Part shown: positions 36,425 through 46,533 of the stretch, in pieces
Position numbering within the stretch: the first letter of the stretch is position 1
Layout: every line of letters starts with the position of its first letter
Assembly (NCBI RefSeq): GCF_900155605.1
Contig: NZ_LT707420.1
Span: 1,734,635-1,798,634, forward strand
Length of the DNA stretch: 64,000 nucleotides
Origin: Actinomyces marseillensis
GTDB taxonomy: Bacteria; Actinomycetota; Actinomycetes; Actinomycetales; Actinomycetaceae
Direction of reading: 5' to 3'
Translations under genes and position numbers: made by a program
Notes under the pieces: model-generated
The model's database searches: none
The model's input: only the letters and a program-made list of their open reading frames with translations
What the model was told of the DNA's origin: nothing

Positions 36425-37435
36425 CTAAGCGATATCAAAAAGAGCGCAGGAGCGAAGGGCGGTTTCTCGCGCAAGGCTAAGCGCGGCCTCGGCAGACATG
36501 GAAGTTTCTCGCGAGGAACGATCAATCCACACTATGCGCGGGTCACGACGCAACCACTTCATCTGCCTGCGCGCAAGCTGTCTGGTGGCTAGGGCAACAG
36601 AGTCAATGGCCTGCTCAGTTGTGAGTTCCCCATCAATAACCGCGAGCGCTTGGGCATAGCCAGTTGCTTTTGCGGCAGTTTTCGCTGCCCTCAAACCTTG
36701 TTTATCTAGTTCTCGCGTTTCCTCGACAAGCCCTTGCTCAAACATTACCTGTGTACGCAGCCAAATCCGCTGATCGAGCTCTTCTAGCGGCCAGCGTAGA
36801 GCAACCATCACTGCCGGTGCCGCATACACATACTGCGGCATCGACGAGGAGTAGGGCTTCCCAGTCAGCTCGATTACTTCAAGTGCACGAATAATCCGCC
36901 GAGCGTTATGCGCATCGATACGCGAAGCAGAAAGAGGGTCCAGTTCTTCAAGGCGAGCAAAGAGATGCTCCACTCCCCCAGGAGTTCGTGATTCTTCCTC
37001 GAGCCTGCTGCGCAGCTCCGTATCGGTACCGGGGAAATCTAAATGGTCTAAAAGAGCGCGCTGGTATAGTCCAGAACCACCGGCAACAACAGCCAGATTT
37101 GAACGCGCGTGAATCTGCGCAATATCTTCTCGTGCATATTTTTGATATGCGGCAACAGAGGCCTCGTCACTGATATCAAGGACATCAATCTGATGGTGCG
37201 GAATTCCTCGCCGTTCGTTAAACGGAGTTTTCGCGGTACCGATATCCATTCCGCGATACAACTGAAGCGCGTCGGCTGATACGAGTTCCCCCTGCTTAGC
37301 TCCCATCTCCTGCGGGAGTAGTTGTGCAAGGTCTAGCGCAAGATCGCTCTTTCCCGAGGCCGTCGGTCCGACGACCGCAACGATTAAGTTGCGCTGTTCT
37401 CCGAGCCGCGTACGTGCGGTTTCGCACTCGATCAT
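36425..37435 (-). CDS. miaA: tRNA dimethylallyltransferase
   Basis: MiaA adds the dimethylallyl group to A37 of tRNAs reading UNN codons. The 336-residue protein has the P-loop [12 protein letters not shown], the conserved [17 protein letters not shown] and [11 protein letters not shown]. Its ATG forms ATGA with the miaB stop, so the two sequential tRNA modification enzymes are coupled. Confidence 0.96.
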   Translation of the reverse strand: MIECETARTRLGEQRNLIVAVVGPTASGKSDLALDLAQLLPQEMGAKQGELVSADALQLYRGMDIGTAKTPFNERRGIPHHQIDVLDISDEASVAAYQKYAREDIAQIHARSNLAVVAGGSGLYQRALLDHLDFPGTDTELRSRLEEESRTPGGVEHLFARLEELDPLSASRIDAHNARRIIRALEVIELTGKPYSSSMPQYVYAAPAVMVALRWPLEELDQRIWLRTQVMFEQGLVEETRELDKQGLRAAKTAAKATGYAQALAVIDGELTTEQAIDSVALATRQLARRQMKWLRRDPRIVWIDRSSRETSMSAEAALSLARETALRSCALFDIA

Positions 37436-38967
37436 TGTGTCTCTGAGGAACCGATGCGGATCCGTGGAATTCCCAGAGAAATCTTCGAGTCTTCCTCATG
37501 GGCTTGACGTGCCTGCCAAGCATCGCCTGCTCGTGTACGTCGTAATTCGAAGAGACCGCCCTCTTCTAAGGCAGAGTCTGCGATGAGGTGATGGGGAGCG
37601 CCATAAGTGACGCGCGCGCGGAGCATATCCCCGGGTCGAGGCCGATCGGCCTCGCTCATGCCAAGAGGAAGAGCGACGTGGACCAAACGATTGTCGCGTG
37701 CACGCCCAGAAATGCGGTGTGTACTACCGTCCTTTCGGCCTTCACCCGCGGCGACGAGAACTTCGACTTCCTGTCCGGCCAAGGCCGCATTATCTTCTGC
37801 GCAGATCCGTTCTTGGAGCGCAAGAAGGCGCTTGTACCTTTCGAGCGCAATGTCTTGGGGCACTTGATCGTCGCGGTCAGCAGCCGGAGTTCCAGGACGC
37901 GGCGAATAGAGGAATGTAAAGGCTGAGGTGAAGCGAGCTTCTTCAACGACTTCCAGAGTCTGTTGGAAGTCTTCCTCTGTTTCACCGGGGAATCCAACGA
38001 TGATGTCAGTCGTAATGGCAGCGTCTGGGATTGCTGCACGTACGCGTGACAAAATACCCATGAAGCGTTCACGACGGTAGGAACGTCGCATCTGTCGCAA
38101 AATTGCATCCGACCCTGATTGCAGGGGCATGTGCAAGGAAGGCATGACCGTTGGGGTCTGTGCCATCGCTTCGATAACGTCATCAGTAAATGCTGCGGGA
38201 TGTGGACTGGTGAAGCGCACACGTTCGAGGCCCTCGATCTGCCCCACTGCCCGCAAGAGATCAGAGAAGGCGCCTCGTTGCCCGAAGCTCACGCCATAAG
38301 AATTGACATTTTGTCCCAAGAGAGTAACTTCGATGGCGCCTTCGTCAACGACGGCCTGGACTTCTTCAAGAATCTCACCCGGACGGCGGTCTCTTTCTTT
38401 TCCTCGCAGATGGGGAACGATGCAGAAGGTGCACGTGTTATTGCAACCGACTGAAATCGAAACCCATGCCGCATACGCGCTTTCACGATGAGTAGGAAGC
38501 GTTGAGGGGAAGACCTTCAATGACTCCTCAATCTCTACTGCGGCCTGGCGATTGTGCTCGGCTCGGCGCAATAGAGCAGGGAGGACATCGATATTGTGAG
38601 TACCGAATACCGCATCAACCCAAGGGGCCTTTTCGATGATGCCATCGCGCATTTGCTGAGCAAGACAGCCTCCGACAGCAATCTGCATTCCAGGACGTTC
38701 GCGTTTGACTGCTGCTAGCTGTCCTAGATTGCCGAAAAGACGTGTGGCGGCATTTTCACGAACGGAGCACGTGTTGATGACGATAACGTCTGCGCCCATG
38801 TCTCCCGCGTCTGTTGCTCGCGCGGCGGCGGCGGGTACGCGTTCAACAGGAACCAGACCTGCTTTCTCTAAAAGCCCTGAAATACGTTCAGAGTCATGCT
38901 CATTCATCTGGCACCCAAGGGTGCGCACCGCATATGTCCGCGGGAAGTCCATCATTTCAACACTCAT
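37432..38967 (-). CDS. miaB: tRNA-2-methylthio-N6-dimethylallyladenosine synthase
   Basis: MiaB methylthiolates i6A37. The 511-residue radical-SAM protein has three N-terminal cysteines for the auxiliary cluster ([27 protein letters not shown]) and the radical SAM motif CNNTCTFC, plus a C-terminal TRAM domain. The ATG at 38967 has no clear ribosome site; nearby in-frame ATGs at 38955 and 38952 are possible. Confidence 0.96.
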   Translation of the reverse strand: MSVEMMDFPRTYAVRTLGCQMNEHDSERISGLLEKAGLVPVERVPAAAARATDAGDMGADVIVINTCSVRENAATRLFGNLGQLAAVKRERPGMQIAVGGCLAQQMRDGIIEKAPWVDAVFGTHNIDVLPALLRRAEHNRQAAVEIEESLKVFPSTLPTHRESAYAAWVSISVGCNNTCTFCIVPHLRGKERDRRPGEILEEVQAVVDEGAIEVTLLGQNVNSYGVSFGQRGAFSDLLRAVGQIEGLERVRFTSPHPAAFTDDVIEAMAQTPTVMPSLHMPLQSGSDAILRQMRRSYRRERFMGILSRVRAAIPDAAITTDIIVGFPGETEEDFQQTLEVVEEARFTSAFTFLYSPRPGTPAADRDDQVPQDIALERYKRLLALQERICAEDNAALAGQEVEVLVAAGEGRKDGSTHRISGRARDNRLVHVALPLGMSEADRPRPGDMLRARVTYGAPHHLIADSALEEGGLFELRRTRAGDAWQARQAHEEDSKISLGIPRIRIGSSETQ

Positions 38968-38978
38968 CGTCGGAAATT

Positions 38979-39479
38979 CTAACGTGCCGAGGCCAAAAGT
39001 TCCGTCTTGAGAAGATCATTGAGAAGTGCAAGTGCGCCACACACCGCACCTGCTCGCACCTGATCGCGTTCCCCCGACAGATTCAGCTGCCGTGAAGTAC
39101 TTCCTCCGTTCCATGCACACGCAACAAAAACAGTGCCGGCCGGGCGCCCATCCGAGGGTCCGGGACCGGCAACTCCAGTCGTTGAGAGTGCAAAATCTGA
39201 ATCCATGAGTGTGCGAACCCCGATGGCCATCTGCTTCGCAACTTCCGGATCAACCGGCCCGGTAGCTGCTAGCCTCTGCTCACTGACTTCCAACACGGAG
39301 TGCTTCGTATCTGTTGCATAGGTGCATACTCCCCCGCGAAATACGTGAGAGGCACCCGGCACTTCAACGAATGCGGCTGCAAGTAAGCCACCCGTTAGAG
39401 ATTCAGCGACGGCGACAGTTTTCTTGCGCACCTCTAGTAAACGCAGCAGTTCCGCGCAGGAGACTTCTTCACAGCTCAC
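38979..39479 (-). CDS. cinA: CinA C-terminal domain protein (nicotinamide-nucleotide amidase)
   Basis: The 166-residue protein is only the CinA C-terminal domain: [23 protein letters not shown], then [20 protein letters not shown]. This domain deamidates NMN in pyridine nucleotide salvage. The N-terminal molybdopterin-like domain of long CinA is absent, as in many actinobacteria. GTG 39479 has GAGG six bases upstream and overlaps the recX end. Confidence 0.9.
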   Translation of the reverse strand: MSCEEVSCAELLRLLEVRKKTVAVAESLTGGLLAAAFVEVPGASHVFRGGVCTYATDTKHSVLEVSEQRLAATGPVDPEVAKQMAIGVRTLMDSDFALSTTGVAGPGPSDGRPAGTVFVACAWNGGSTSRQLNLSGERDQVRAGAVCGALALLNDLLKTELLASAR

Positions 39480-40068
39480 CGTAGTCCTCACTTTCAAGAA
39501 GCTCTTCAATCACGCGAATACACACGTGAGGCGGGTACCCCTTTCGAGCAAGCATTGAAAAGAGGCGCCGACGAATTACCTGTCGATCACGCATTGTCAG
39601 TGAGCGTATCTTCTTTTCTGCCAATGCATGCGCCCGAGAATACTCCTCTTCGACATCAATTTCTGAGAGTACTTGGGCGATAATCTGCGAGGAAAGCCCC
39701 TTACGGGAAAGATCCATCTTGAGTGCAGATCCAGTTTTGCCTCCGGCTTCAAAACGTCCCCGAGCAAAAGCGCGAGCAAACGCAAGGTCATCAACAAGAC
39801 CAAGCTCTACCAAGCGTTCAATCACCTTGTCGGCGGTCTCAGTGGAAAACCCCCGCGAAGTTATTGCACTTTCGAGCTCGTGTCGTGAGCGAGCGCGCAC
39901 ATCAAGTTGACGAAGCGCAACTTCTTTTGCAGCGTCAAATGCTGCTTTACCTTCTAGGGCAGCATTGCGTTCGCGCATAAGAGCCTGTCGCTGGGCGGGG
40001 CTACGAGTGCGCTCGCGCGGACGCACATCTTCCTCAGATGTTGTTTCCGGGTCGTAGTAGCGGACCAT
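39469..40068 (-). CDS. recX: RecA regulator RecX
   Basis: RecX modulates RecA filaments. The 199-residue protein has a charged N-terminus and three-helix repeats (ALRQLDVRARSRHELESAI and KVIERLVELGLVDDLAFARA). It lies three bases after recA and overlaps cinA, so recA-recX-cinA is read as one unit. Confidence 0.94.
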   Translation of the reverse strand: MVRYYDPETTSEEDVRPRERTRSPAQRQALMRERNAALEGKAAFDAAKEVALRQLDVRARSRHELESAITSRGFSTETADKVIERLVELGLVDDLAFARAFARGRFEAGGKTGSALKMDLSRKGLSSQIIAQVLSEIDVEEEYSRAHALAEKKIRSLTMRDRQVIRRRLFSMLARKGYPPHVCIRVIEELLESEDYGEL

Positions 40069-40071
40069 TGA

Positions 40072-41163
40072 CTAGAAGCCGGCGTCCTCGATCGAGGAAT
40101 CCATTTCAACAGCAGCGACATCATCTTGAGGCTGGTCCTGAAGACCAATTCCTAGAGAGACAAGAATCTTCTGTTCAATTTCATCTGCAAGCTCAGGATT
40201 ATCAGACAAGAACTGGCGTACATTTTCCTTGCCCTGTCCAAGCTGGTCATCCCCGTAGGTGAACCATGAACCGGATTTACGAATAATCCCAGTTTCGACG
40301 CCCATATCAATGATGGAGCCTTCTCGTGAAATGCCCTTACCGTAGACAATGTCGAACTCAGCCTGCTTGAAAGGCGGAGCCATCTTGTTCTTAACGATCT
40401 TTGCACGTGTCCGGTTTCCAACCGGCGCGCCTGCTTCCTTGAGCGTCTCAATCCTACGAACGTCAATGCGGACGGAAGCGTAGAACTTCAGCGCCTTACC
40501 ACCGGTTGTTGTCTCTGGGTTGCCGAAGAAAACACCGATCTTTTCACGCAGCTGGTTGATGAAAATGGCAGTGGTTCCCGTGGCTGAAAGGGCACCGGTA
40601 ATCTTACGCAGAGCCTGGCTCATCAAACGCGCCTGCAAGCCAACGTGTGAATCCCCCATTTCGCCTTCAATTTCAGCTTTGGGAACAAGAGCTGCAACCG
40701 AGTCAATGACAATGATGTCGATGCCTCCGGAGCGGATGAGCATGTCGGCAATTTCAAGAGCTTGTTCGCCGGTGTCAGGCTGAGAGACAAGAAGATTATC
40801 CGTATCGACACCAAGGGCGCGCGCGTAGACCGGATCCAGTGCGTGTTCGGCATCGATGAAGGCTGCATTACCTCCAGCCTTTTGTGCACTGGCAACAGCG
40901 TGCAAGGCGACAGTGGTCTTACCAGAAGATTCTGGACCGTAGATTTCGATGACTCGACCACGTGGCAAACCACCAATTCCCAGCGCAACATCCAACGCTA
41001 AAGAACCGGTAGGAATCACCTGAACGGGCGGACGCGAGTCGTCCCCCAGTCGCATGACGGACCCTTTGCCAAACTGTTTATCAATTTGCGACAGGGCGAG
41101 TTCCAAAGCCTTATTGCGATCCCCATTAGCTGATGATGAGGAACCCTTACGTGGTGCTGCCAT
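40072..41163 (-). CDS. recA: recombinase RecA
   Basis: The 363-residue recombinase shows Walker [11 protein letters not shown], Walker [11 protein letters not shown] and the DNA-binding loops ([37 protein letters not shown]). It needs LexA cleavage for the SOS response and is itself SOS-controlled (box at 41332). ATG 41163 follows AAAGGT; upstream codons were trimmed. Confidence 0.98.
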   Translation of the reverse strand: MAAPRKGSSSSANGDRNKALELALSQIDKQFGKGSVMRLGDDSRPPVQVIPTGSLALDVALGIGGLPRGRVIEIYGPESSGKTTVALHAVASAQKAGGNAAFIDAEHALDPVYARALGVDTDNLLVSQPDTGEQALEIADMLIRSGGIDIIVIDSVAALVPKAEIEGEMGDSHVGLQARLMSQALRKITGALSATGTTAIFINQLREKIGVFFGNPETTTGGKALKFYASVRIDVRRIETLKEAGAPVGNRTRAKIVKNKMAPPFKQAEFDIVYGKGISREGSIIDMGVETGIIRKSGSWFTYGDDQLGQGKENVRQFLSDNPELADEIEQKILVSLGIGLQDQPQDDVAAVEMDSSIEDAGF

Positions 41164-41286
41164 GGTGGTACCTTTCGTCGAAGCCTCTCCGGCCATTACT
41201 GTCCTGGTCTATGCAGTAGATCCCCTCTCCGAGGCCTACTCAGTGAAGTTATGCTCGACCACTGGCATTTGCGAACAGTTTTCTTC

Positions 41287-41327
41287 TTCTGTGGAAAACT
41301 TGCCCACATTTCACTGCTTCCACAGAA
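41287..41327. repeat. 10-bp inverted repeat in the recA promoter
   Basis: TTCTGTGGAA (41287-41296) and TTCCACAGAA (41318-41327) are perfect inverted copies separated by 21 bp, so their centres are 31 bp (about three helical turns) apart. Each contains TTCCACA, which is near a DnaA-box core. A regulator may bind both arms, or an RNA hairpin may form. Confidence 0.55.
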
Positions 41328-41331
41328 TAAA

Positions 41332-41347
41332 TGGAACAGATGTTCGA
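41332..41347. promoter_or_regulatory. SOS box of recA
   Basis: TGGAACAGATGTTCGA matches TCGAAC-N4-GTTCGA with one mismatch. It lies 168 bp before the recA start. Confidence 0.75.
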
Positions 41348-41364
41348 CGCACGTCGACACGCCA

Positions 41365-41613
41365 CTAACGACGAATCGCCCGACGCAGCTTTTCGCGATC
41401 TTTCGAATTCATGCGATGCACCCAACGCACCGCCTCGTCACTGCCACTCTCACGCACAAGCTCCCCCCACACCTCGTCCGGGGAAATACCCTGCTCCAGC
41501 GCCTCGACACAGGTCGCACGTAGCGCAGGCAGATATAGGTCTGCCGTCAACGAGCGTCCAAGAGTTGCCCCAAAGACCTCGTCGACGGCATCCCAAAACT
41601 CTGACAGTGTCAC
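41365..41613 (-). CDS. DUF3046 protein
   Basis: The 82-residue helical protein ([20 protein letters not shown], then [15 protein letters not shown]) is the DUF3046 family that sits upstream of recA in many actinobacteria. Its role is unknown. Its ATG overlaps the clgR stop. Confidence 0.9.
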   Translation of the reverse strand: MTLSEFWDAVDEVFGATLGRSLTADLYLPALRATCVEALEQGISPDEVWGELVRESGSDEAVRWVHRMNSKDREKLRRAIRR

Positions 41614-42032
41614 GAGATCAAAGCCACCGAAAGCATGTCATCGGGCACCGTATCGGGAACAACAGTTCCGTCAAGGAGGGCCATACGCTCTGAAACCTCG
41701 CGGAGGATGTACCACAAAGGAACACCGAGAGCTACGCTAATTGCTTCAAGAAGTTCCGAAGAGGCTTCTTTCTGACCGCGCTCGACCTCGGAGAGATAAC
41801 CCAAAGACACCTGCGCATCCGAAGAGACCTCACGAAGGGTACGCCCCTGCTTGCGGCGGATTTCACGCAGCACATCACCAATTTCTGTGCGCAAGAGAGG
41901 CGCAACCGGTGCCGTCTGAGAAAGCGTCATAGATTGACGATAGCCCGTCTGGGCAACCTTATGCATCGTCGATTCATTCAATGGACGCGCAGACATCGGC
42001 ACAGTGTTCTTCTGCTTCTTCATCATGTCCAT
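41610..42032 (-). CDS. clgR: XRE-family regulator, ClgR type
   Basis: The 140-residue protein has one helix-turn-helix ([20 protein letters not shown], then [20 protein letters not shown]). This core and its place between pgsA and recA match ClgR, which activates clp protease and stress genes in corynebacteria and mycobacteria. The C-terminus ends hydrophobic (LSVALIS), which fits turnover by Clp. ATGs at 42032, 42026 and 42023 compete for the start. Confidence 0.85.
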   Translation of the reverse strand: MDMMKKQKNTVPMSARPLNESTMHKVAQTGYRQSMTLSQTAPVAPLLRTEIGDVLREIRRKQGRTLREVSSDAQVSLGYLSEVERGQKEASSELLEAISVALGVPLWYILREVSERMALLDGTVVPDTVPDDMLSVALIS

Positions 42033-42078
42033 CCTAACGTCATCTCATCGTGTTGTATTCCCACCATACACGACAAAT

Positions 42079-42111
42079 ATCAAAGTTGCGCCAGTCGCAC
42101 TCAACTTTGAT
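42079..42111. repeat. inverted repeat between pgsA and clgR
   Basis: ATCAAAGTTG (42079-42088) and CAACTTTGAT (42102-42111) form a perfect 10-bp stem with a 13-base loop. Inside the loop TGCG-N5-CGCA gives a second dyad. It follows the pgsA stop and precedes clgR, so it is either a weak terminator (ATTTG follows on the minus strand) or an operator for clgR. Confidence 0.55.
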
Positions 42112-42128
42112 GGTGGGGATCAGCTCCC

Positions 42129-42773
42129 CTATTCAGCATCTTCGACCGGGTTCTCCTCGTTATCACGAGCAAGACGCATCCCCTCGCGAACGTAGGCAAC
42201 ACCGGACCATAGAGTTGCGGCAAGAGCTGCACCAGCGACACACAGCGCGGTCATCAGGCCAAACGAGGCCCATGGCTTATTTGCCATATTAAGCGCCAAG
42301 AAGTAGTCCCACGGAATCAACAGCAAGAAAATAGCCAGCACCTGAAGGAAAGTCTTAATCTTCCCTGATTGCGAAGCCGCAACAACAATTCCGCGCTTCA
42401 AGAAGAAGGCTCGCATGACCGTAATCCCAAGCTCGCGAATGGCTACCAGAATCGTGAACCACCACGGTAAGACTCCTTGAATACTCAGGATGACAAAAGC
42501 GCTCAGAGTCAAGGCTTTATCCGCAATGGGGTCCGCGACGCGCCCAAAGTCAGTCACGAGGCCGTAGGCGCGCGCAATCTTTCCATCAAGTTGGTCAGTA
42601 CCTGCGGCGACACAAAAGACCACAAGCGCCCACCACTGTGCACTCCACAGATCCTGAAACTTGAGGTAGATAAAAACCGGTACCAGGATCAAACGCAAAA
42701 CGGTAAGTGCATTCGGCAGATTGATCGCAGAGACCTTCGCATGACGCTCGACACGCGACACGTGAGTAGCCAC
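42129..42773 (-). CDS. pgsA: CDP-diacylglycerol--glycerol-3-phosphate phosphatidyltransferase
   Basis: The 214-residue membrane enzyme makes phosphatidylglycerol phosphate or a related phospholipid. The CDP-alcohol phosphotransferase motif is complete: D-x2-DG-x2-AR-x8-G-x3-D-x3-D in TDQLDGKIARAYGLVTDFGR through VADPIAD. About four to five membrane helices are visible. It starts with GTG 42773, with AAGGGG upstream, 20 bp after ftsK. Confidence 0.92.
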   Translation of the reverse strand: MATHVSRVERHAKVSAINLPNALTVLRLILVPVFIYLKFQDLWSAQWWALVVFCVAAGTDQLDGKIARAYGLVTDFGRVADPIADKALTLSAFVILSIQGVLPWWFTILVAIRELGITVMRAFFLKRGIVVAASQSGKIKTFLQVLAIFLLLIPWDYFLALNMANKPWASFGLMTALCVAGAALAATLWSGVAYVREGMRLARDNEENPVEDAE

Positions 42774-42793
42774 CGATTATGCCCCTTTGCTGT

Positions 42794-45478
42794 CTATCGT
42801 CCTGTCAGTTGCCAGGCGTCTTCGTTGTCTTCAGGCTCTTCGTCAACCCAGTCAGTCCTACCACCGAAGTCGTGCCCCAAGTAGGGATCTGAATGAGACG
42901 TACTTCCATCGTACTCGTCCTGAGGCCCGTTAGACGACTGTTCAGTAAAAATCTGTGTAACTTCTTCTTGAACCGCGGGGGTTTGCGAAGGAGTTTCGGG
43001 GGAGGTTTCACCTCGCAGCATTGCTAAAACTTCGGGAAGTTGCTCGGGAGAAACAAGAACCTGGCGCGCCTTTGATCCCTCAGAAGGACCGACAATTTCA
43101 CGCGATTCCAGTAAATCCATCAAGCGGCCTGCTCGCGCAAAACCAACGCGAAGCTTTCGTTGAAGCATCGACGTCGAGCCGAGCTGCGTAGAAATGACGA
43201 GCTCTGCTGCTGCGAGAAGATCATCAAGATCATCGCCAATATCCTCAGCGACCTTCGCGGTCTTTGCGGGAGCGAGGACATCAGGCCTGTACTGAGCCTG
43301 CATCTGTTCCTTGACGTGAGAGACAACGGCATGAATCTCAGATTCGGTCACCCACGCACCCTGGACACGCATCGGCTTGCTTGCTCCCGAAGGCAGGTAA
43401 AGAGCATCGCCCTGACCGATCAGTTTCTCCGCACCCGGCTGGTCCAAGATCACTCGAGAGTCTGCTAGAGAGGAAGTCGCAAAGGCCAAACGTGAGGGAA
43501 CATTTGCCTTAATCAAACCGGTCACAACGTCAACTGAGGGACGCTGGGTCGCCAGCACCAAGTGAATACCGGCAGCACGCGCCAACTGGGTAATACGCTG
43601 AACCGAAGCTTCCACGTCTCGCGGAGCAACCATCATCAAATCCGCGAGCTCATCGACGACAACAAGGAGATAGGGATAGGGGCGCAATTCGCGGTTCAGG
43701 CCCGGCAATGCCTTAACTTGACCGGCGGAGACAGCCTTATTGAAATCGTCAATGTGCTTGAAGCCGTAGGTCGCAAGATCATCGTAGCGTGCGTCCATCT
43801 CCTTGACGACCCATTCCAAAGCCTCTGCTGCCTTCTTCGGATCAGTAATGATCGGGGAAATCAGGTGCGGGATGCCCTCATAAATCGTCAATTCCACACG
43901 CTTGGGGTCAACAAGGATCATCCGCACTTGTTGAGGGGTCGCACGCATCATGATCGAAGTGATCATTGAATTGACGAAGGAAGACTTACCAGAACCGGTC
44001 TGGCCGGCAACCAAGAGGTGCGGGGTCTTCGCCAGGTTGGTGACAACGTAGCCACCTTCAACGTCTTTACCGACACCGACAACCAGCGGGTGCTGGTTAC
44101 GTTGCGCCGCTCCAGAACGTAAGACGTCGCCGAGCGCGACGGTTTCACGGTCAGAGTTCGGAATCTCAATACCGATTGCTGACTTTCCAGGAATCGGCGC
44201 CAGAATACGTACATCTGCCGAAGCGACGGCATAGGCAATATTCTTTGAAAGATTTGTCAGGCGATCAACCTTCACACCCGGACCAAGCGTGACTTCATAG
44301 CGAGTGACTGTCGGGCCTCGAGAAAAGCCCGTAACCTGCGCATCCACGTTAAATTCAGCAAAGACTTGACGAAGAGACTGAACGACCTGGTCATTCACTG
44401 CCGAACGAGTCTTGTGCGGAGCTCCTCGAACCAAAAGCTCACTCGAAGGCAAGGTATAGGACAGTGTTTCATCCAGCTCTGCCTGGAATCCTCCGGCAGG
44501 TTCTTCCGTGTGCGCAGGAGGTTCAGGATCAGAGTGTTCTTCGATGTTTTCGGTAACAGAGAGCGCAGGAACCTGCATAGCTTCAGTCGGCGCATCCATT
44601 GGCGCAGGCCTTGCCTTCTGCGCAGTCCCTTCCTGCTCCGAGGCCGACGGCATAAGTCTGGTGCGCTCGGCATCCACGCGCTTGGGTGCGTCCTCCTCGG
44701 TAGAGGGTTCAACCGCGCGGCGGAATTCCTCGTCCCCATCATAGGAATCGAGGAAGGGATCATCTCCTGCAGCCAGAGAACGACGCGCCTCTTCACGCGC
44801 GCGAGCAACCGGATCAGCCTCGTCTTCCGGCTTCGTTTTCTTTGCGAGGCGGTTGATGAGATCTCGGATCAACCCTGGGACCTGGGCAACCTGGGTCCGC
44901 GTTGCAAGCAAAATCGAGTAGGCAAAGAGCAACAGAAGGATCGCTGCGGCTCCCCATGACGAGAGCATCAAAACCAGTGGGCGGGCAATAAACCATCCGA
45001 GAATTCCACCAGCCGTTTCAATGGACTGGGCAGAATCAAACGTGGGGTTTCCCTTACTGACGTGGACAAGTCCCGTGAGGGAGAAAACGATCCCCAGGCA
45101 ACCCGCGACTCGGTGAGGAAGAGCTGAATTTCCCGCGCGTACTCGAACGAGTTCGACAGAAAAGGCAACAAGAATGATTGGCAGTACAACTGAGAAAATC
45201 CCGACAAACCCAGCGGCCGCGTGATGGATAAAATCACCGGCTTGCCCTGAAATACCAAACCACTCACGTAAAGCAACAAGAACAGCTGCGGCCATCACAA
45301 CAAAAGCCAAGGCATCGCGCTTTACCTGGGCATCAGTTGCGCGCCATGCGCGAATCATTGCAAGAAAGCCGCGACCAATTCCAGAAAAGATACGAGCAAG
45401 AAGCCCTGGGGTCGTGGTGGACTTCCCGGATCGCGAAGAAGATTTCGAAGATGCTGAAGATGGGGATTTTCGTGCCAT
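42794..45478 (-). CDS. ftsK: DNA translocase FtsK
   Basis: The 894-residue protein couples chromosome segregation to division. Four to five membrane helices lie in residues 52-200, then a charged linker (about 205-345), the translocase motor with Walker A GQTGSGKSSFVNSM (near 493) and Walker B LLVVVDELADLMM, and a C-terminal gamma winged helix (LQRKLRVGFARAGRLMDLLE) that reads KOPS sites. Basic Ser/Lys-rich N-terminus. Confidence 0.96.
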   Translation of the reverse strand: MARKSPSSASSKSSSRSGKSTTTPGLLARIFSGIGRGFLAMIRAWRATDAQVKRDALAFVVMAAAVLVALREWFGISGQAGDFIHHAAAGFVGIFSVVLPIILVAFSVELVRVRAGNSALPHRVAGCLGIVFSLTGLVHVSKGNPTFDSAQSIETAGGILGWFIARPLVLMLSSWGAAAILLLLFAYSILLATRTQVAQVPGLIRDLINRLAKKTKPEDEADPVARAREEARRSLAAGDDPFLDSYDGDEEFRRAVEPSTEEDAPKRVDAERTRLMPSASEQEGTAQKARPAPMDAPTEAMQVPALSVTENIEEHSDPEPPAHTEEPAGGFQAELDETLSYTLPSSELLVRGAPHKTRSAVNDQVVQSLRQVFAEFNVDAQVTGFSRGPTVTRYEVTLGPGVKVDRLTNLSKNIAYAVASADVRILAPIPGKSAIGIEIPNSDRETVALGDVLRSGAAQRNQHPLVVGVGKDVEGGYVVTNLAKTPHLLVAGQTGSGKSSFVNSMITSIMMRATPQQVRMILVDPKRVELTIYEGIPHLISPIITDPKKAAEALEWVVKEMDARYDDLATYGFKHIDDFNKAVSAGQVKALPGLNRELRPYPYLLVVVDELADLMMVAPRDVEASVQRITQLARAAGIHLVLATQRPSVDVVTGLIKANVPSRLAFATSSLADSRVILDQPGAEKLIGQGDALYLPSGASKPMRVQGAWVTESEIHAVVSHVKEQMQAQYRPDVLAPAKTAKVAEDIGDDLDDLLAAAELVISTQLGSTSMLQRKLRVGFARAGRLMDLLESREIVGPSEGSKARQVLVSPEQLPEVLAMLRGETSPETPSQTPAVQEEVTQIFTEQSSNGPQDEYDGSTSHSDPYLGHDFGGRTDWVDEEPEDNEDAWQLTGR

Positions 45479-45541
45479 GGTAGGAAAACGCTACCGCTGG
45501 AGAGGAACAAAACCCTGAAGGCACGCCGAAATTCAGCGTTC

Positions 45542-46480
45542 CTAATGCGTCACATCACCGTGTTTCATCACTGCATCAATCTGTTCCCAGGTGGGAACAG
45601 GAAGTGCCGATTCGTGTGCGATAGTAATTGCCGCAGCTGCGTTAGCCATTCGAGCAGCTTCAACGTGATCATGACCAAGGAGCAATGCTGCACACATTGT
45701 TGCAATGTGTGTATCTCCAACCCCCGCAGTATCGACCGTATTTGCTTCATAAGCAGGCAGGCTGATTTTTTTGCCGGTTTCCTTGAGAAAGACTTCGCAT
45801 CCCATGACGCCGAGGCGACGGACGATGACTGCATCCTCCCGCGTAGCATCTTGCAGACTCATTCCAGGTTCATAGCCGCCAAGAATGTCCGAAAGAGTTC
45901 CTGCTTCGCGAATATTGCGCGAAATAATGTCCGCGCGCCTCAGGATACGCAACCACACTGAAGCTGGGACCTGAGCAACGGAGGGTGAGGCAGAAACGAC
46001 CAGGGTAATTCCCTTTGGAAGATTTTCCGCCCACCCTACAAGAACTTCAGCGCTCATCTCACTGACGAGGTCAGAACCCGAGATGTGCACGAGATCCCCA
46101 TCGTGAAGATCCAACTGATCGAGAGATTCACGAGAAGGCTCCGATTCAACCCCTGTCGTCACGATTGAGGTCATCGAGCCATCATCTTCAATCAGTTGAA
46201 TCGCAACCCCGATATCACCGACGAGCTCCGGAATCAGGATCTTGACTCCGGCCTCGGCAAGAAGTTGACGAACCATGAAGGAATTCGGCCCCGTCCCCAG
46301 CGGAGACGCGGTTGCGGTGGGAACCCCAAGCTTCGCTGCTGCGCACAAAGTCGTGAATCCGCCGGCAGGAAGAGAGGTCGCCGTCGCCGCATGGATGGAA
46401 CCGCCGCGCTCAGGCAATTTGGAGATGCGCATTGGAAGCGAGAGAACAACCGAATGCGTCGAGATGAAACGACCGCTCAT
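45542..46480 (-). CDS. PfkB-family carbohydrate kinase
   Basis: The 312-residue protein has the ribokinase fold: PERGGSIHAATATSLPAGGFTT near the start and the C-terminal catalytic signature NTVDTAGVGDTHIATMCAAL, whose aspartate is the base. The usual GAGD appears as GVGD. Substrates in this family include ribose, fructose and nucleosides, and none can be assigned. It lies between ftsK and RNase J with its own gaps. Confidence 0.85.
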   Translation of the reverse strand: MSGRFISTHSVVLSLPMRISKLPERGGSIHAATATSLPAGGFTTLCAAAKLGVPTATASPLGTGPNSFMVRQLLAEAGVKILIPELVGDIGVAIQLIEDDGSMTSIVTTGVESEPSRESLDQLDLHDGDLVHISGSDLVSEMSAEVLVGWAENLPKGITLVVSASPSVAQVPASVWLRILRRADIISRNIREAGTLSDILGGYEPGMSLQDATREDAVIVRRLGVMGCEVFLKETGKKISLPAYEANTVDTAGVGDTHIATMCAALLLGHDHVEAARMANAAAAITIAHESALPVPTWEQIDAVMKHGDVTH

Positions 46481-46533
46481 AGTTCTACCCTACCTTTAAT
46501 TCCAGATTGTCTGAGCTCACTCACACCAAAAAT

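Larger units (their letters stand above)
41164..41364 (-). promoter_or_regulatory. recA promoter region (201 bp)
   Basis: The gap between DUF3046 and recA holds an SOS box and a 10-bp inverted repeat (both listed separately). I could not settle the -10/-35 by eye. No open frame is convincing. Confidence 0.6.
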
